DNA of 64,000 nt from assembly GCA_016719165.1 (NCBI GenBank), contig JADKAJ010000003.1, positions 62,001 through 126,000 on the forward strand. Direction: 5' to 3'. Below are positions 8,383 to 18,148 of the stretch, piece after piece. Origin of the DNA: Chitinophagaceae bacterium (lineage in GTDB: Bacteria > Bacteroidota > Bacteroidia > Chitinophagales > Chitinophagaceae). Under the pieces are notes generated by a model, which was not told where the DNA came from, did no database searches, and was given only the letters and a program-made list of their open reading frames with translations. The position numbers were made by a program, and so were the translations under genes. Positions within the stretch are counted from its first letter, which is position 1, and each line of letters begins with the position of its first letter.

Positions 8383-9909
8383 TTAATCAATCAGGACATT
8401 CCCTGTCATGTCTTTTGGTATAGGCAGTTGCATTAGAGTAAGAATCGTTGGTGCAATGTCTCCAAGTTTTCCTGGTTTTATTGGCCCCTTCCAATCTTTG
8501 TCAATTATAAAGAACGGGACCGGATTCAGTGTATGGGCAGTGTTGGGCGAACCATCTTCATTGATCATAAAGTCGGAATTGCCATGGTCAGCAGTAAGAA
8601 AAATAGAATACCCGTTTGCAAGCCCGGCAGTAACCACTCTTTCAACACATTTGTCAACCGTTTCAACGGCTTTAATAGCCGCTTCCCAGATACCTGTATG
8701 GCCGACCATGTCTGCATTGGCAAAATTCAGACAGATAAAATCAGCTGTTTTTTGTTCTATTTCTGAAACAATGGCTTCTGTTACTTCCAGGGCACTCATT
8801 TCGGGTTGCAGGTCGTAAGTGGCCACTTTTGGGGACGGAACCATTATTCTTTTCTCCCCTTCAAAAGGATTTTCACGGCCACCACTGAAAAAGAAGCTTA
8901 CATGCGGATATTTTTCTGTTTCTGCGATACGAATTTGTTTCAACCCGTTTTTCTCCAGTATCTCACCCAATGTATTATTGAGGTTATCGGTCTCGAATAT
9001 TACCTGTACATTATTGTATGTTTTATCATATTCTGTCATAGTGGTATAATGCAACGAAAGCTTATTCATACCAAACTCGGGCATATCCAATTGTGTAAGT
9101 ACTTGTGTTACTTCCCGGCACCGGTCGGTTCTGAAATTGAAGCATATGGCTACATCCCCATTTTTAATTGTAGCCAGTGGTTGCTGTGCCTCATTCACGA
9201 TCACTGTTGGTTTGATAAATTCGTCTGTTATATTCTGGGCATACGAATTTTCTACTGCAGCAATGGCGTCTGTTGCTTTAGGGCCTTTCCCATTTATCAA
9301 AGTATCATAGGCCAGCTTAACCCTTTCCCATCTTTTATCACGGTCCATTGCATAGTAGCGTCCGCTTACAGAAGCAATTTTACCCACACTATAGTTTAAA
9401 TGCTGTTGCAATTCAATCATGAAAGCAAGTCCACTTTTCGGATCACAATCCCTGCCATCTGTAAACGCATGTATAAATACATCTTTCAGCCCTTCTGCTT
9501 TACAAACATCAACGATGGCTTTTAAATGGTTTATATGCGAGTGAACCCCGCCATTACTGACCAAACCCATCAGGTGAAGAGGTTTTTTGTTTTCTTTTGC
9601 AAAACGTACGGCACTCAGTAATTTCTGATTCTGTGCAAAAGAGCCATCCCTTACTGCTACATTAATTCTTTGTAGTTCCTGGTAAACTATCCTGCCTGCA
9701 CCCAGGTTTAAATGGCCTACTTCAGAGTTACCCATTTGTCCGTCAGGCAGACCGACAGCCTCGCCGCATGTAACAAGAGTAGTATTAGGGTATTTTGAGT
9801 AAAGGCTTTTGGTAAAAGGCACATTGGCATGCTGGATAGCATCGGAGGACGCAACTTTTCCTAATCCCCAGCCGTCCATAATGATAAGAATTACTTTTTT
9901 AGCTGACAT
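8383..9909 (-). CDS. gpmI: 2,3-bisphosphoglycerate-independent phosphoglycerate mutase
   Basis: This glycolytic and gluconeogenic enzyme interconverts 3- and 2-phosphoglycerate using two metal ions and a phosphoserine intermediate. Its 508 residues match the family length. The N-terminal metal motif IIMDGWGLG (Asp12), the catalytic serine in GQMGNSEVGHLNLGAGR (Ser62), substrate residues in GGVHSH and DGRDCDP, and the C-terminal metal motif TADHGNSD are all present. The stop lies 22 bp before the haem-binding gene, so the two may share a transcript. Confidence 0.97.
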   Translation of the reverse strand: MSAKKVILIIMDGWGLGKVASSDAIQHANVPFTKSLYSKYPNTTLVTCGEAVGLPDGQMGNSEVGHLNLGAGRIVYQELQRINVAVRDGSFAQNQKLLSAVRFAKENKKPLHLMGLVSNGGVHSHINHLKAIVDVCKAEGLKDVFIHAFTDGRDCDPKSGLAFMIELQQHLNYSVGKIASVSGRYYAMDRDKRWERVKLAYDTLINGKGPKATDAIAAVENSYAQNITDEFIKPTVIVNEAQQPLATIKNGDVAICFNFRTDRCREVTQVLTQLDMPEFGMNKLSLHYTTMTEYDKTYNNVQVIFETDNLNNTLGEILEKNGLKQIRIAETEKYPHVSFFFSGGRENPFEGEKRIMVPSPKVATYDLQPEMSALEVTEAIVSEIEQKTADFICLNFANADMVGHTGIWEAAIKAVETVDKCVERVVTAGLANGYSIFLTADHGNSDFMINEDGSPNTAHTLNPVPFFIIDKDWKGPIKPGKLGDIAPTILTLMQLPIPKDMTGNVLID

Positions 9910-10114
9910 GTAATATTATTAAGGGGTAAAACATATTTATTTCAGGGAATAATTCCTGTCCGTACCCTGTAAAACTACACCCAAATCAGTTATTTCCCAG
10001 CCCTATTACTCAAAAGATGCTGATTTGTAGTATTTTAGTACCTGTTGATTGCTGATTTGTAACATGGCATGTTTTTAGTTTAGTACTTCTGTGAAAACCA
10101 ACAATTGATTTGAT

Positions 10115-10504
10115 ATGAAACAGATATTTACAACATTACTTCTTTCTGCTGTTTTGATGCTTTCTTCCTTTAAAGCACAAGATGGTATTGATGAAGTTAT
10201 CGGCGCTTTAAAGTCGGGTAATGCAACTGAGTTAGCAAAATATTTTGATGATACAGTAGAATTGACATTACCTGATAAGAGTGACAGTTATAGCAAAGCA
10301 CAGGCACAACTGATCGTGAAAGATTTTTTCACTAACAACGGGGTCAAAGGTTTCGAATTAAAACACAAAGGGACATCCACTGGCGGTTATTTTGCTATTG
10401 GTACATTGCAGACCAATTCCGGAAATTTCCGCACTAATATTTTTATGAAAACCAAGAGCGGAAAAGATGTAGTTAAGGAAATTCGGTTCCAGTCGATAGA
10501 TTAA
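10115..10504 (+). CDS. DUF4783 family exported protein
   Basis: A 129-residue protein with a signal peptide (MKQIFTTLLLSAVLMLSSFKAQ) followed by an NTF2-like fold typical of DUF4783: DEVIGALKSGNATELAKYFDDTVELTLPD and GTLQTNSGNFRTNIFMK. This Bacteroidota family is usually found in one copy per genome, close to nadC, as here. It stands alone between a divergent gpmI and a strong terminator. Function unknown; periplasmic location inferred. Confidence 0.85.
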   Translation: MKQIFTTLLLSAVLMLSSFKAQDGIDEVIGALKSGNATELAKYFDDTVELTLPDKSDSYSKAQAQLIVKDFFTNNGVKGFELKHKGTSTGGYFAIGTLQTNSGNFRTNIFMKTKSGKDVVKEIRFQSID

Positions 10505-10525
10505 AGCGTATTCAACCATATTCTA

Positions 10526-10564
10526 AAATCCCCATTACATGCAAAATGTAATGGGGATTTTTTT
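10526..10564 (+). terminator. Rho-independent terminator after the DUF4783 gene
   Basis: A 13-bp perfect stem (ATCCCCATTACAT paired with ATGTAATGGGGAT) with a short loop and a T-run on the right, 22 bp past the stop codon. It separates this gene from nadC. Confidence 0.88.
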
Positions 10565-10602
10565 GCAGTACCGGCATTTGGCGAAACAGTATTTTTGCAG
10601 CT

Positions 10603-11460
10603 ATGAATTTTGATGAACAACTACATCACCTTATTGATGAGGCCCTGAAAGAAGATGTTGGTGACGGGGATCATTCTACCTTATCCTGTATCCCGGCCGG
10701 TGCAAAAGGGAAAGCAGTGCTGAAAATAAAACAGGGTGGTGTACTGGCTGGAATGCAGGTGGCCCAGAAAATATTCAGTTATAAAGAACCGGCTTCAGTT
10801 TTTACATCCTTTAAAGAAGATGGTGAAGAAATGAAGTACGGAGAAAAAGCTTTCGAAGTAGAAGCTTCTGTTCATACCATTTTGCAGTGCGAAAGACTTG
10901 TTCTCAATTGTATGCAGCGCATGAGTGGTATAGCAACATTGACAAAACAGTATACCGGTAAATTAAAAGGCTATAAAACGAGATTACTTGATACCCGCAA
11001 AACAACTCCTAATTTCCGTTTACTTGAGAAAGAGGCAGTAAGAATTGGCGGTGGCGTAAATCATCGTTTCGGTTTATATGACATGATCATGCTGAAGGAT
11101 AATCATATTGACTATTGCGGGGGTATAGAAAATGCGATTGAACAGGCATTTGATTATGTTCAAACAAAAAAGCCTGATCTGAAAATTGAAGTGGAAACAA
11201 GGAACTTGGATGATGTGAGAAAGGTTATTGCAATTGGAAAGGGGAAAGTATTCCGCATCATGCTGGACAATTTTACGCCTGAACAAATTGAAGAAGCGCT
11301 TGGGTTAATTGAGGGAGAATTCGAGACTGAAGCCAGTGGTGGAATCAATCTTGATAATATTGAAGACTATGCAAAGACAGGGGTTGATTATGTAAGTGTG
11401 GGAGCATTGATACACCAGGCAAAAAGCCTTGATCTGAGTTTAAAAGCCGTTATTGTATAG
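10603..11460 (+). CDS. nadC: Nicotinate-nucleotide pyrophosphorylase (carboxylating)
   Basis: Quinolinate phosphoribosyltransferase makes nicotinate mononucleotide from quinolinate and PRPP in de novo NAD synthesis. The 285 residues carry the family marks: DVGDGDHST near the start, CERLVLNCMQRMSGIAT, the substrate-binding LLDTRKTTPNFR, KDNHIDYCGG, EVETRNLDD and the C-terminal phosphate loop EASGGINLDNI with VDYVSVGALIH. It is followed two bases later by a SUI1-type gene, so the two are co-transcribed. nadE at 18 kb completes the same pathway. Confidence 0.96.
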   Translation: MNFDEQLHHLIDEALKEDVGDGDHSTLSCIPAGAKGKAVLKIKQGGVLAGMQVAQKIFSYKEPASVFTSFKEDGEEMKYGEKAFEVEASVHTILQCERLVLNCMQRMSGIATLTKQYTGKLKGYKTRLLDTRKTTPNFRLLEKEAVRIGGGVNHRFGLYDMIMLKDNHIDYCGGIENAIEQAFDYVQTKKPDLKIEVETRNLDDVRKVIAIGKGKVFRIMLDNFTPEQIEEALGLIEGEFETEASGGINLDNIEDYAKTGVDYVSVGALIHQAKSLDLSLKAVIV

Positions 11461-11462
11461 AT

Positions 11463-11804
11463 ATGTCAAAAAAGAATAAACCTGATGCAATGGGATTTGT
11501 GTATAGTACCAATCCAAACTTTTCCTTTGAAGAAGAAAGAAAAGCAACTGAAACTCTTCCACCTGCTCAACAAAAGCTGAAAGTGAGGCTGGATACAAAG
11601 CACCGGGCTGGCAAGGCGGTTACATTGATAGAAGGTTTTACAGGGAAAGAGGAAGACGCTCAAGAGTTGGGCAAGAAGCTGAAAAGTTTCTGTGGTACAG
11701 GGGGCTCCGTTAAGGATGGAGAGATTATTGTACAGGGTGACCAACGGGAAAAAGTGATGCAGTGGTTGTTGAAGAATGGGTATAAAAATGTCAAAAAAAC
11801 CTGA
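11463..11804 (+). CDS. SUI1/YciH-type translation factor
   Basis: A 113-residue protein whose C-terminal two thirds form a SUI1 (eIF1-like) domain: KVRLDTKHRAGKAVTLIEGFTG, LGKKLKSFCGTGGSVKDGEIIVQGD and MQWLLKNGYKNVKK. Bacterial relatives (YciH) act at start-codon selection on the small ribosomal subunit. It begins two bases after nadC and its stop overlaps the next small gene (TGATG). Confidence 0.88.
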   Translation: MSKKNKPDAMGFVYSTNPNFSFEEERKATETLPPAQQKLKVRLDTKHRAGKAVTLIEGFTGKEEDAQELGKKLKSFCGTGGSVKDGEIIVQGDQREKVMQWLLKNGYKNVKKT

Positions 11805-11983
11805 TGCAACAGCCCTGGTCTTATATTATTGCCGGTATTTGCTTTTGTATGGCAGGCATATTCTTGTTTCAGCGTAATGCATTTGAGGAGCATAAGAAAA
11901 TACACATGCCTTTACTGTTGATCGTTGCAGGTATTATTTTAGTCTCAATAGGTACAGCCAAGCGGTTACATCTAATAGCATGA
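11804..11983 (+). CDS. Small two-helix membrane protein
   Basis: A 59-residue protein whose ATG overlaps the stop of the SUI1 gene. Two hydrophobic segments (about 6-22 and 36-52) are separated by a charged loop (RNAFEEHKKIH), giving a helical hairpin in the membrane. Translational coupling and a clean stop support a real gene, but no family is recognised. Confidence 0.6.
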   Translation: MQQPWSYIIAGICFCMAGIFLFQRNAFEEHKKIHMPLLLIVAGIILVSIGTAKRLHLIA

Positions 11984-12209
11984 TTTTTTTCTATAAGAGG
12001 CTATATAACCTGCCAGATCCGACATTCATTCTCCTTCAAAAATCGGGTATAGACATTCTATCAATGTACAATCGATGTTAAATTTATTGATTCCTAAGTT
12101 TGTAGCCTGGCATATTTAATCAATTTCCCCATCAAATGTATTGTCTGGAGTGTATTTAATTACCGGCGGTTAAAAACATAACCTGGCGATTGGTCTCCAT
12201 TTTTATGGC

Positions 12210-13574
12210 TTATAACTTAATAAAAGCAATATTCTTTTTGAAATCTTTTCCAGTAATTTCTACCGTATTATACCCGGAAGGAATTCCAGCCAGGGTTATT
12301 TGTGTACGAAACAGGTCAGTTGATTTATTGAACTGAATTTGCTTTACTTGTCTGCCGTCATTTTGAAATATAGTTACAATGAAATTACCGGTTGCAGGGG
12401 TGTTAATTTCAATAGTAATAAACTCACTGGCAGGATTTGGGTAAAGATTGACAGTGCTCTCATTATCCTCAATTGTAATTTTTTTGGTATCATAATAGGT
12501 TCTTCGGCCATTTAGATCAGTTTGAGAGAGCCGGTAAAAATACGTACCCGATGTAAGGCCGATGTCTTCATAATTATAACTACTGCCTGTTAATATATTG
12601 GTCCCCTGAACCTGGGCTATACTAGTAAAATCTTGTCCATTAGTTGACCTTTCAATGGTAAAATAGTTATTATTCTGTTCTTGAGAAGTACGCCAGTTAA
12701 TAAAAACACTGGTGGAAGTAGATTTTACTATAGAATATTCTAAAAGTTCTACAGGTAGAATGATATTGGTTCGTTGATGTGTTAAGAGCCATTCATATAC
12801 ATTTAAAGTCCCATTTTCTCTCCAACTGGGATTATAAGTTGTTGTCCAGGCATCATGCCCATTTACATTAAATATTGTTTTTTTAGGTGCAATGCTAGAG
12901 GTGACTGGGGCATTTTGATAATGGGTAATATAGTCATTTGTATAAGACACTGGTACTGTCTGATCTCCGTTGTTATGCGTGGCCCAAACGGGTAAATTAG
13001 CAGCTGCCATTGTGAATGCTCTGCTGCTTTCAGGCCATGATGCACCACAAACGGGTAACAAAGCTGCCAGTCTATTTGCATAAACTGAATTATCACCTGC
13101 GTATTCCCAGGTGGCTCCTCCACCCATACTTAGGCCCGTTAAGTATATTCTATTTATATTAACTCTGTAATTCAGAGAAACGTAGTTAATTATATTGTTG
13201 ATGTCATTCGGAGTTGGCCAGTCGATAAATTGTGGAGATATTACAATAAAACTGAATGTTTGACCATTAACTGTAAAAGAAGAGGGAAAATTACCCTGGT
13301 TAATAATCTTTGGAGGACCATTGAATAAAACCCTTGGTAATTGTGCCGCACTGCCATTTCCTAATTCACCTAGGCCATGTAGAAAAATCAATAATGGATA
13401 AGTTGCCTGGTTTCCAGGAGTAGAATACCCTGTTGGTAAATACTCATAGTATCCATTACTATTTGCAATCATCGAAATATACCTGGCAGTTTGCACTTGT
13501 GCATTTACTGATGCTGATATCAGAAATAGAATCAGAAATAAGTTTTTAAAATTCCTTAACCTAAGGGAATGCAT
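12210..13574 (-). CDS. Secreted alpha/beta-hydrolase (esterase) with T9SS sorting domain
   Basis: A 454-residue secreted enzyme with signal peptide (FLILFLISASVNAQ). An alpha/beta-hydrolase domain of the PHB-depolymerase/feruloyl-esterase kind covers about 30-265: oxyanion-side LIFLHGLGELG, nucleophile elbow GLSMGGG, then a likely acid in NNGDQTVP and histidine in NGHDAW. A fibronectin-like segment (about 275-365) follows, and then a type A Por secretion C-terminal domain (LYPNPASEFITIE to the end). The protein is therefore expected to leave the cell through type IX secretion. Likely substrates are polysaccharide esters or polyesters; the choice cannot be made from sequence. Confidence 0.85.
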   Translation of the reverse strand: MHSLRLRNFKNLFLILFLISASVNAQVQTARYISMIANSNGYYEYLPTGYSTPGNQATYPLLIFLHGLGELGNGSAAQLPRVLFNGPPKIINQGNFPSSFTVNGQTFSFIVISPQFIDWPTPNDINNIINYVSLNYRVNINRIYLTGLSMGGGATWEYAGDNSVYANRLAALLPVCGASWPESSRAFTMAAANLPVWATHNNGDQTVPVSYTNDYITHYQNAPVTSSIAPKKTIFNVNGHDAWTTTYNPSWRENGTLNVYEWLLTHQRTNIILPVELLEYSIVKSTSTSVFINWRTSQEQNNNYFTIERSTNGQDFTSIAQVQGTNILTGSSYNYEDIGLTSGTYFYRLSQTDLNGRRTYYDTKKITIEDNESTVNLYPNPASEFITIEINTPATGNFIVTIFQNDGRQVKQIQFNKSTDLFRTQITLAGIPSGYNTVEITGKDFKKNIAFIKL

Positions 13575-13858
13575 ATATTAAATTTTGAAGTGAAATAAAT
13601 TATCAGTGGAAAATTATTGGTCAGTTGATCTGTATTGCTCTTTTTATTGTTTGCGGGTATGATAAAAGGCGTCATTATTAGATTAAAGATGAGCTGTATT
13701 GAAGGTATAATTCTTACACATTCATAAAAAGAACTTATATGATTCACACATTTAAAAGTAAATGGATGTAAGCCCGAATAGCCCTTTTACTTACTAACCG
13801 TTTTTAGAATATAATTGAACCTGCTAAACTATTATAGAACATAAAAATTTAGCGAATC

Positions 13859-13888
13859 AGCTCATTTTAGTACTTTTTAAAATGAGCT
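13859..13888. repeat. Perfect inverted repeat in the icd/esterase intergenic gap
   Basis: AGCTCATTTTA and TAAAATGAGCT form an 11-bp perfect stem around an 8-base loop, about 70 bp after the icd stop. There is no proper T-run directly after it on the minus strand, so it is only a possible terminator. The rest of 13575-13961 is AT-rich and shows no gene. Confidence 0.5.
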
Positions 13889-13961
13889 AAAACCGTGCCA
13901 TACGTTAAGTTGTAGTTAAACTTAAAAATAGTAATGTCTGTGAGCAGGTGTAAATGAAAAA

Positions 13962-15413
13962 TTATTGCCCCTGTGCTAAACTGTAAGCCTTTTTATCACC
14001 CCACATATTCAATAATTCGAATGAACAAATCTTAAAATTCCCACTCATGCTTACATAAAGTCCGATTACATCCTGCTGATTGAGGGGCTCATCATTAATG
14101 CTTTCGAAACGGACATTATACTGGTTGACCAGGTTGGTATAAACTGAACCGGTTGGCCAAACTTGTGTACCCCGGTTGCTTATGTTTATAAGGTTGAATT
14201 TAACCCCGCCATGTCGTTTACACTTCTCTGCAATAATGGTTGGTTGCTCTTCACTTTCGATAAATAAATCCACCCCAACTATTCTTTCAGCTTCTCCTTC
14301 TTTGGAAATCATCATCGGGTTTGTTTCTAATTTCAATGGAGTGGGGGTGCCCGGCTTGTTGGCAATGATTTCCCTGGCACCTACTTCAGGCTTTTTGCCA
14401 AAATTGCTGATAATCGCATCGGCAAACTGAGTAGTATTTACAGCTGGTTTTGTTTTATCACCAAAATCACCGGTATGAACTCCGTTTTCCAACGTATACA
14501 ATAATGCATTTTCAATAATAGCTGCATTTTCCGTAAGTCCCACATGTCTAAGCATTGCCAGCCCGCTTAATAATAAAGCGGTAGGGTTGGCAATATTTTT
14601 TCCTGCAATGTCAGGTGCTGTCCCATGTACTGCTTCAAAGATGGAAATATGATCCCCGATATTTGCTGATGGGGCAAAGCCAAGCCCACCAACAAGACCT
14701 GCACATAGATCAGATACTATATCACCCTGTAAATTGGTTAAAACAAGTACATCAAAATTATCAGGTCTTGTTACCAGCTTCATACATAGGTCATCTACAA
14801 TTATATCATCTGCTTTCAGTTCCGGATATTCTTTTGCTACTTCCTGAAAACATTCAAGGAACAACCCATCTGTTATTTTCATGATATTGGCTTTGTGAAC
14901 ACAGGTAATACGCTTTGCCATTTTTTGTCTTGCCATTTCAAATGCATAACGGATCACCTGCATACTTCCCGGACGAGTGATGAAGCGACGGCTGAGTGCC
15001 ACATCATGAGTGAGCATATGCTCAATGCCACCATAGGTGTCTTCAATATTTTCCCTTACAACTGTAATATCAATAGGAATACCAGCTTTACTAAAAACAG
15101 TATCCACACCGTGAAGGGTCCTGAAATCTCTTTTATTAGCAAAAGTGTTCCAGGTTTTTCTGGCGGTAACATTGATACTTTTTACTCCTTTACCTTTTGG
15201 AGTTTCCATCGGGCCTTTGAAAAGAAGTCCGAGTGCCTCGATAGTCTGCTTTGCCTCTGGAGTCATACCGTTGTTGAATCCTTTGTCAAATACCCATTTT
15301 CCCATATCGACAAAATCATATTCAAGCGGTACTTTGTTGGCTTTGAATATCTTAAGTACGGCTTCCATTATTTCGGGACCAATCCCATCGCCTTTGGCTA
15401 CAGCTATCTTCAT
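13962..15413 (-). CDS. icd: NADP-dependent isocitrate dehydrogenase, long form
   Basis: This TCA-cycle enzyme oxidises isocitrate to 2-oxoglutarate. The 483 residues fit the Rickettsia/Thermus-like long subfamily, with an N-terminal isocitrate/isopropylmalate dehydrogenase domain and an extra C-terminal domain of about 140 residues. Landmarks are GDGIGPEIMEAV, the substrate-binding VRENIEDTYGGIEH, KANIMKITDG, the metal-binding DNFDVLVLTNLQGDIVSDLCAGLVGG and the cofactor loop EAVHGTAPDIAGKNIANPTA. The C-terminal part (ERIVGVDLFIES to the end) is intact. Transcribed alone. Confidence 0.95.
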   Translation of the reverse strand: MKIAVAKGDGIGPEIMEAVLKIFKANKVPLEYDFVDMGKWVFDKGFNNGMTPEAKQTIEALGLLFKGPMETPKGKGVKSINVTARKTWNTFANKRDFRTLHGVDTVFSKAGIPIDITVVRENIEDTYGGIEHMLTHDVALSRRFITRPGSMQVIRYAFEMARQKMAKRITCVHKANIMKITDGLFLECFQEVAKEYPELKADDIIVDDLCMKLVTRPDNFDVLVLTNLQGDIVSDLCAGLVGGLGFAPSANIGDHISIFEAVHGTAPDIAGKNIANPTALLLSGLAMLRHVGLTENAAIIENALLYTLENGVHTGDFGDKTKPAVNTTQFADAIISNFGKKPEVGAREIIANKPGTPTPLKLETNPMMISKEGEAERIVGVDLFIESEEQPTIIAEKCKRHGGVKFNLINISNRGTQVWPTGSVYTNLVNQYNVRFESINDEPLNQQDVIGLYVSMSGNFKICSFELLNMWGDKKAYSLAQGQ

Positions 15414-15518
15414 ATATTATTTTATTTGAATCAGGCGCAAAATTAAGCCCTGGAAGGATATTAAAGCATTAAAAAAGTGTACAATTCACTTCTGATTCTT
15501 TTTGATTATTTTTACCTT

Positions 15519-15905
15519 ATGACCAGTATGATTTCTGAAGGTGTTCAGGTGAGTGTAGAAACTTTCTACCAGGCTGATTACAGTAACCCACTGCAATCAG
15601 AGTTTATGTTTGCCTATCGCATCACTCTTGAAAATCATAACTCATTCCCGGTAAAATTACACCGGCGACATTGGTATATTTTTGACAGCAATGGCAGTCA
15701 TCGTGAAGTAGAAGGGGAGGGAGTAGTAGGTGTTCAGCCTGTACTACAGCCTGGAGAAAATTATCAGTATGTAAGCGGATGCAACCTCCGTACCGAAATG
15801 GGTAAGATGTATGGCACTTACCAGATGGAAAATCTGCACAGCAAGAAAATGTTTGATGTAAGTATCCCCTCTTTTGAGATGATTGTGCCGATGAAAAATA
15901 ACTAG
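15519..15905 (+). CDS. apaG: ApaG domain protein
   Basis: A 128-residue ApaG protein (fibronectin-like beta sandwich). Family marks are VSVETFYQADYSNP, FAYRITLENHNSFPVKLHRRHWYIFDSNG, EVEGEGVVGVQPVLQPGE and the C-terminal GTYQMEN...FDVSIPSFEM. The ATG at 15519 is chosen over 15477 because the extra residues (MYNSLLILFDYFYL) are not part of the family. ApaG mutants in enterobacteria affect Co/Mg efflux, but the molecular role is unclear. Its end overlaps the convergent desaturase gene by four bases. Confidence 0.9.
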   Translation: MTSMISEGVQVSVETFYQADYSNPLQSEFMFAYRITLENHNSFPVKLHRRHWYIFDSNGSHREVEGEGVVGVQPVLQPGENYQYVSGCNLRTEMGKMYGTYQMENLHSKKMFDVSIPSFEMIVPMKNN

Positions 15906-16954
15906 TTGCCGATTTTCTTTGTTCTCTCTTTCATCAATGCAATAGCTTCTTCCGCTGACTGAAACATATTGCCATTAATGTTGACCAGGTTGTCAGCCAG
16001 TTTATCATAACGTTTTGTCAACAACCAGGTAAAAATGTGGAGATAGTGAATGCCGTCAAAAACGATGGCTTTGTTTTTAGCAAATTCATCTTTTCTTTTT
16101 AAAAATTCTTCCGGCATTTCAGTGTAATGCATGCCGGGCCGGAGGTGATGAATGATATGGTAACCATCATTCCAGCAGGTTTTGTTGTAAACAGTGTTGA
16201 TACAGTTTATTGAACTTTTATACAGATTATCAGGTTCATTTGGATCAACAAATGAATGTTGTGTCCAGTTGCCAAGCATCATTACTAACCTGGCAAAAAG
16301 CAAGGGAATAATAAATACGACTAATGTAGCTTTCAGATTTACAAAGCAAAGGGCAATGCAGAACGCCATATAAACATATTCACCAATTGTAAGACGCTGG
16401 TATAATTTTTTTCTTTTTCTTACAAACAGATACCGTATTGTGTCAATTACACCCCGGAAAATGAATTTAAAAAAGTAGGCCAGAAAGTCTTTCAGACTAT
16501 CCCGCTGGTACGGCATGGTGCTGCTGGTGTCGTCGGGCAAATTATTCTCGATATGATGCATGCCCATGTGGTGACTGAAATACCCTTCTGGTGCGTGGCC
16601 AAAAAGTGGGCAAAGTATCCAGGTGATATAGGTATGAAATGGTTGCTGGTAAGGTGCTTTCAGTGTTTTCCTGTGACAAAGGCAATGAAACATTAACCCG
16701 AAACGTCCTTTAAAATATAGCTGGGAAACATAGAAATAAGGAATAGCAACTGCCCACCACCACCAGCCAGTTAAGACAGGTGTAAATAAAAGTATGGCAA
16801 CCGGCACTACCAGTATATGGATTTTTGTCAGCAGGTATATGAATGGCAGATCCCGTTTATCGTTCATTATCCGCAGCCAGAATTTATCATAAAGACTGTA
16901 TTGTTGTTTTGGAACATAAACCGGATCGGTGAGTGTGGGACTAAGAAACTTCAT
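15902..16954 (-). CDS. Membrane fatty acid desaturase family protein
   Basis: A 350-residue integral membrane di-iron enzyme. Histidine clusters needed for iron binding are visible: HCLCHRK, HHMGMHH, and HIIHHLRPGMHY in the C-terminal half, between four or so hydrophobic helices. The family introduces double bonds or hydroxyls into acyl chains, and several Bacteroidota genomes carry this form. The exact substrate is not readable. It converges on apaG and has its own upstream gap of 99 bp to gldB. Confidence 0.85.
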   Translation of the reverse strand: MKFLSPTLTDPVYVPKQQYSLYDKFWLRIMNDKRDLPFIYLLTKIHILVVPVAILLFTPVLTGWWWWAVAIPYFYVSQLYFKGRFGLMFHCLCHRKTLKAPYQQPFHTYITWILCPLFGHAPEGYFSHHMGMHHIENNLPDDTSSTMPYQRDSLKDFLAYFFKFIFRGVIDTIRYLFVRKRKKLYQRLTIGEYVYMAFCIALCFVNLKATLVVFIIPLLFARLVMMLGNWTQHSFVDPNEPDNLYKSSINCINTVYNKTCWNDGYHIIHHLRPGMHYTEMPEEFLKRKDEFAKNKAIVFDGIHYLHIFTWLLTKRYDKLADNLVNINGNMFQSAEEAIALMKERTKKIGN

Positions 16955-17053
16955 CTTGCCGTAAATGTATGCAATTTATTCCCCTGAACGCCACTACCGT
17001 AAAGGATATTTCACTAAAAGATAGTTGAGAATGAAACAGTTTCAGGATCCTGT

Positions 17054-18070
17054 TTATTTTGGTTTATACTTGGCCTCATCTAATATTTTTTTTGCCTCAG
17101 TTCGCATTATTTCTTCCGGTTTCATCTCCGGATTTTTTGATACATATTTTTTAATGATCTGCCAGCCGATCCACTGACCAATATTGCCGGGTGAAAGTTC
17201 CTGGGAGAAACCTTGTGTAAAAGGGGCCTCACCAATATAGGCCTGAATAACAGCAGGACTTAGTGAGTTCAGGTCTTCATTCTTTACCAGGTAGCTCCAG
17301 ATAAGCCCCTCGTTTTCACTGCACCAATTCAGTTGTCTTCCTGTATATCCTGTTTTTATGGAATCAGGAGTTGAAGGCAGGAATTTGTCCAGCAAGTACC
17401 ACAACTTACCTTTTTCAATCATCTGTTCTATCAGGGGTTTGCCGCCGCTTTGGTCGGGAAAAAGTTCTTCTGCAACTGCTTTCATACAGTTAGCAGTAAT
17501 AAACTCAGGAGCGAAACGCCTTGAAATATAAGAAGGGAAAAGCTCCTGCCCCATAGGGGATTGGTACACAGAAAAATTTTGACCGGCATATTGCTGTAGT
17601 CCAATTGCAATACCAGCATTGGTAGTGGCAACTCCCGGTGCATCAAAAGGGCCGAGAAATAAAATAGCTTTCCCGGTTTTGTATTGCGGGTAATAGTATT
17701 TTACAAACTGGAATGCTTTTTTCAATTCTTTTTGCAGCCAATCGGTCTTTTGATATTGGGGTTGAAGTGAATCATATATGGGCAGGTAACCACGGAGAAA
17801 TTCCTTTGTTACGAGCAAAGTGCTCTGGCTGGTATCCGCACCGCTGACACCCAGTATGTTTTGCATAAAATCAGTATAAAAATCAGGATGTTTTTCCTGA
17901 ACTTTTTGCAGGCTGTTACTGATGTCATTAGTATCAATACTAAAAAAACTGATATCAAATCTTTCGATAGGAATATTAACATCAATACCTGATACATCAG
18001 GGATGTCTTTTTTGCTTTTACATCCAAAAAGAGAAACAGCAATCAATAAAAGCAGAGTGATTTTTTTCAT
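17054..18070 (-). CDS. gldB: Gliding motility lipoprotein GldB
   Basis: A 338-residue lipoprotein (MKKITLLLLIAVSLFGC, lipobox Cys17) of the GldB family, needed for gliding and type IX secretion function in flavobacteria. Family features are DVSGIDVNIPIERFD at the mature N-terminus, KTGKAILFLGPFDAPGVATTNAGIAIGLQ, and the C-terminal GNIGQWIGWQIIKKYV with PEMKPEEIM. It is divergent from nadE with a 78-bp gap, a neighbourhood I recall as conserved across Bacteroidota. Confidence 0.93.
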   Translation of the reverse strand: MKKITLLLLIAVSLFGCKSKKDIPDVSGIDVNIPIERFDISFFSIDTNDISNSLQKVQEKHPDFYTDFMQNILGVSGADTSQSTLLVTKEFLRGYLPIYDSLQPQYQKTDWLQKELKKAFQFVKYYYPQYKTGKAILFLGPFDAPGVATTNAGIAIGLQQYAGQNFSVYQSPMGQELFPSYISRRFAPEFITANCMKAVAEELFPDQSGGKPLIEQMIEKGKLWYLLDKFLPSTPDSIKTGYTGRQLNWCSENEGLIWSYLVKNEDLNSLSPAVIQAYIGEAPFTQGFSQELSPGNIGQWIGWQIIKKYVSKNPEMKPEEIMRTEAKKILDEAKYKPK

Positions 18071-18148
18071 AGCTCTTGAAAACGTAACTGGTTTAAAAAT
18101 GTTGTGACACGAATGTACGCTACAAAAACATTAGCTTAAATTTGTTTA

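Noticed and set aside
8806..9399. 197-codon plus-strand open frame opposite gpmI
   Set aside because: Lies fully inside the conserved gpmI gene on the other strand; composition is that of an antisense shadow.
11984..12209. tRNA or other RNA gene in the gap after the small membrane gene
   Set aside because: No cloverleaf or conserved RNA sequence could be seen there or elsewhere in the window.
14895..15446. 183-codon plus-strand open frame opposite icd
   Set aside because: Fully antisense to a conserved enzyme gene, no family resemblance.
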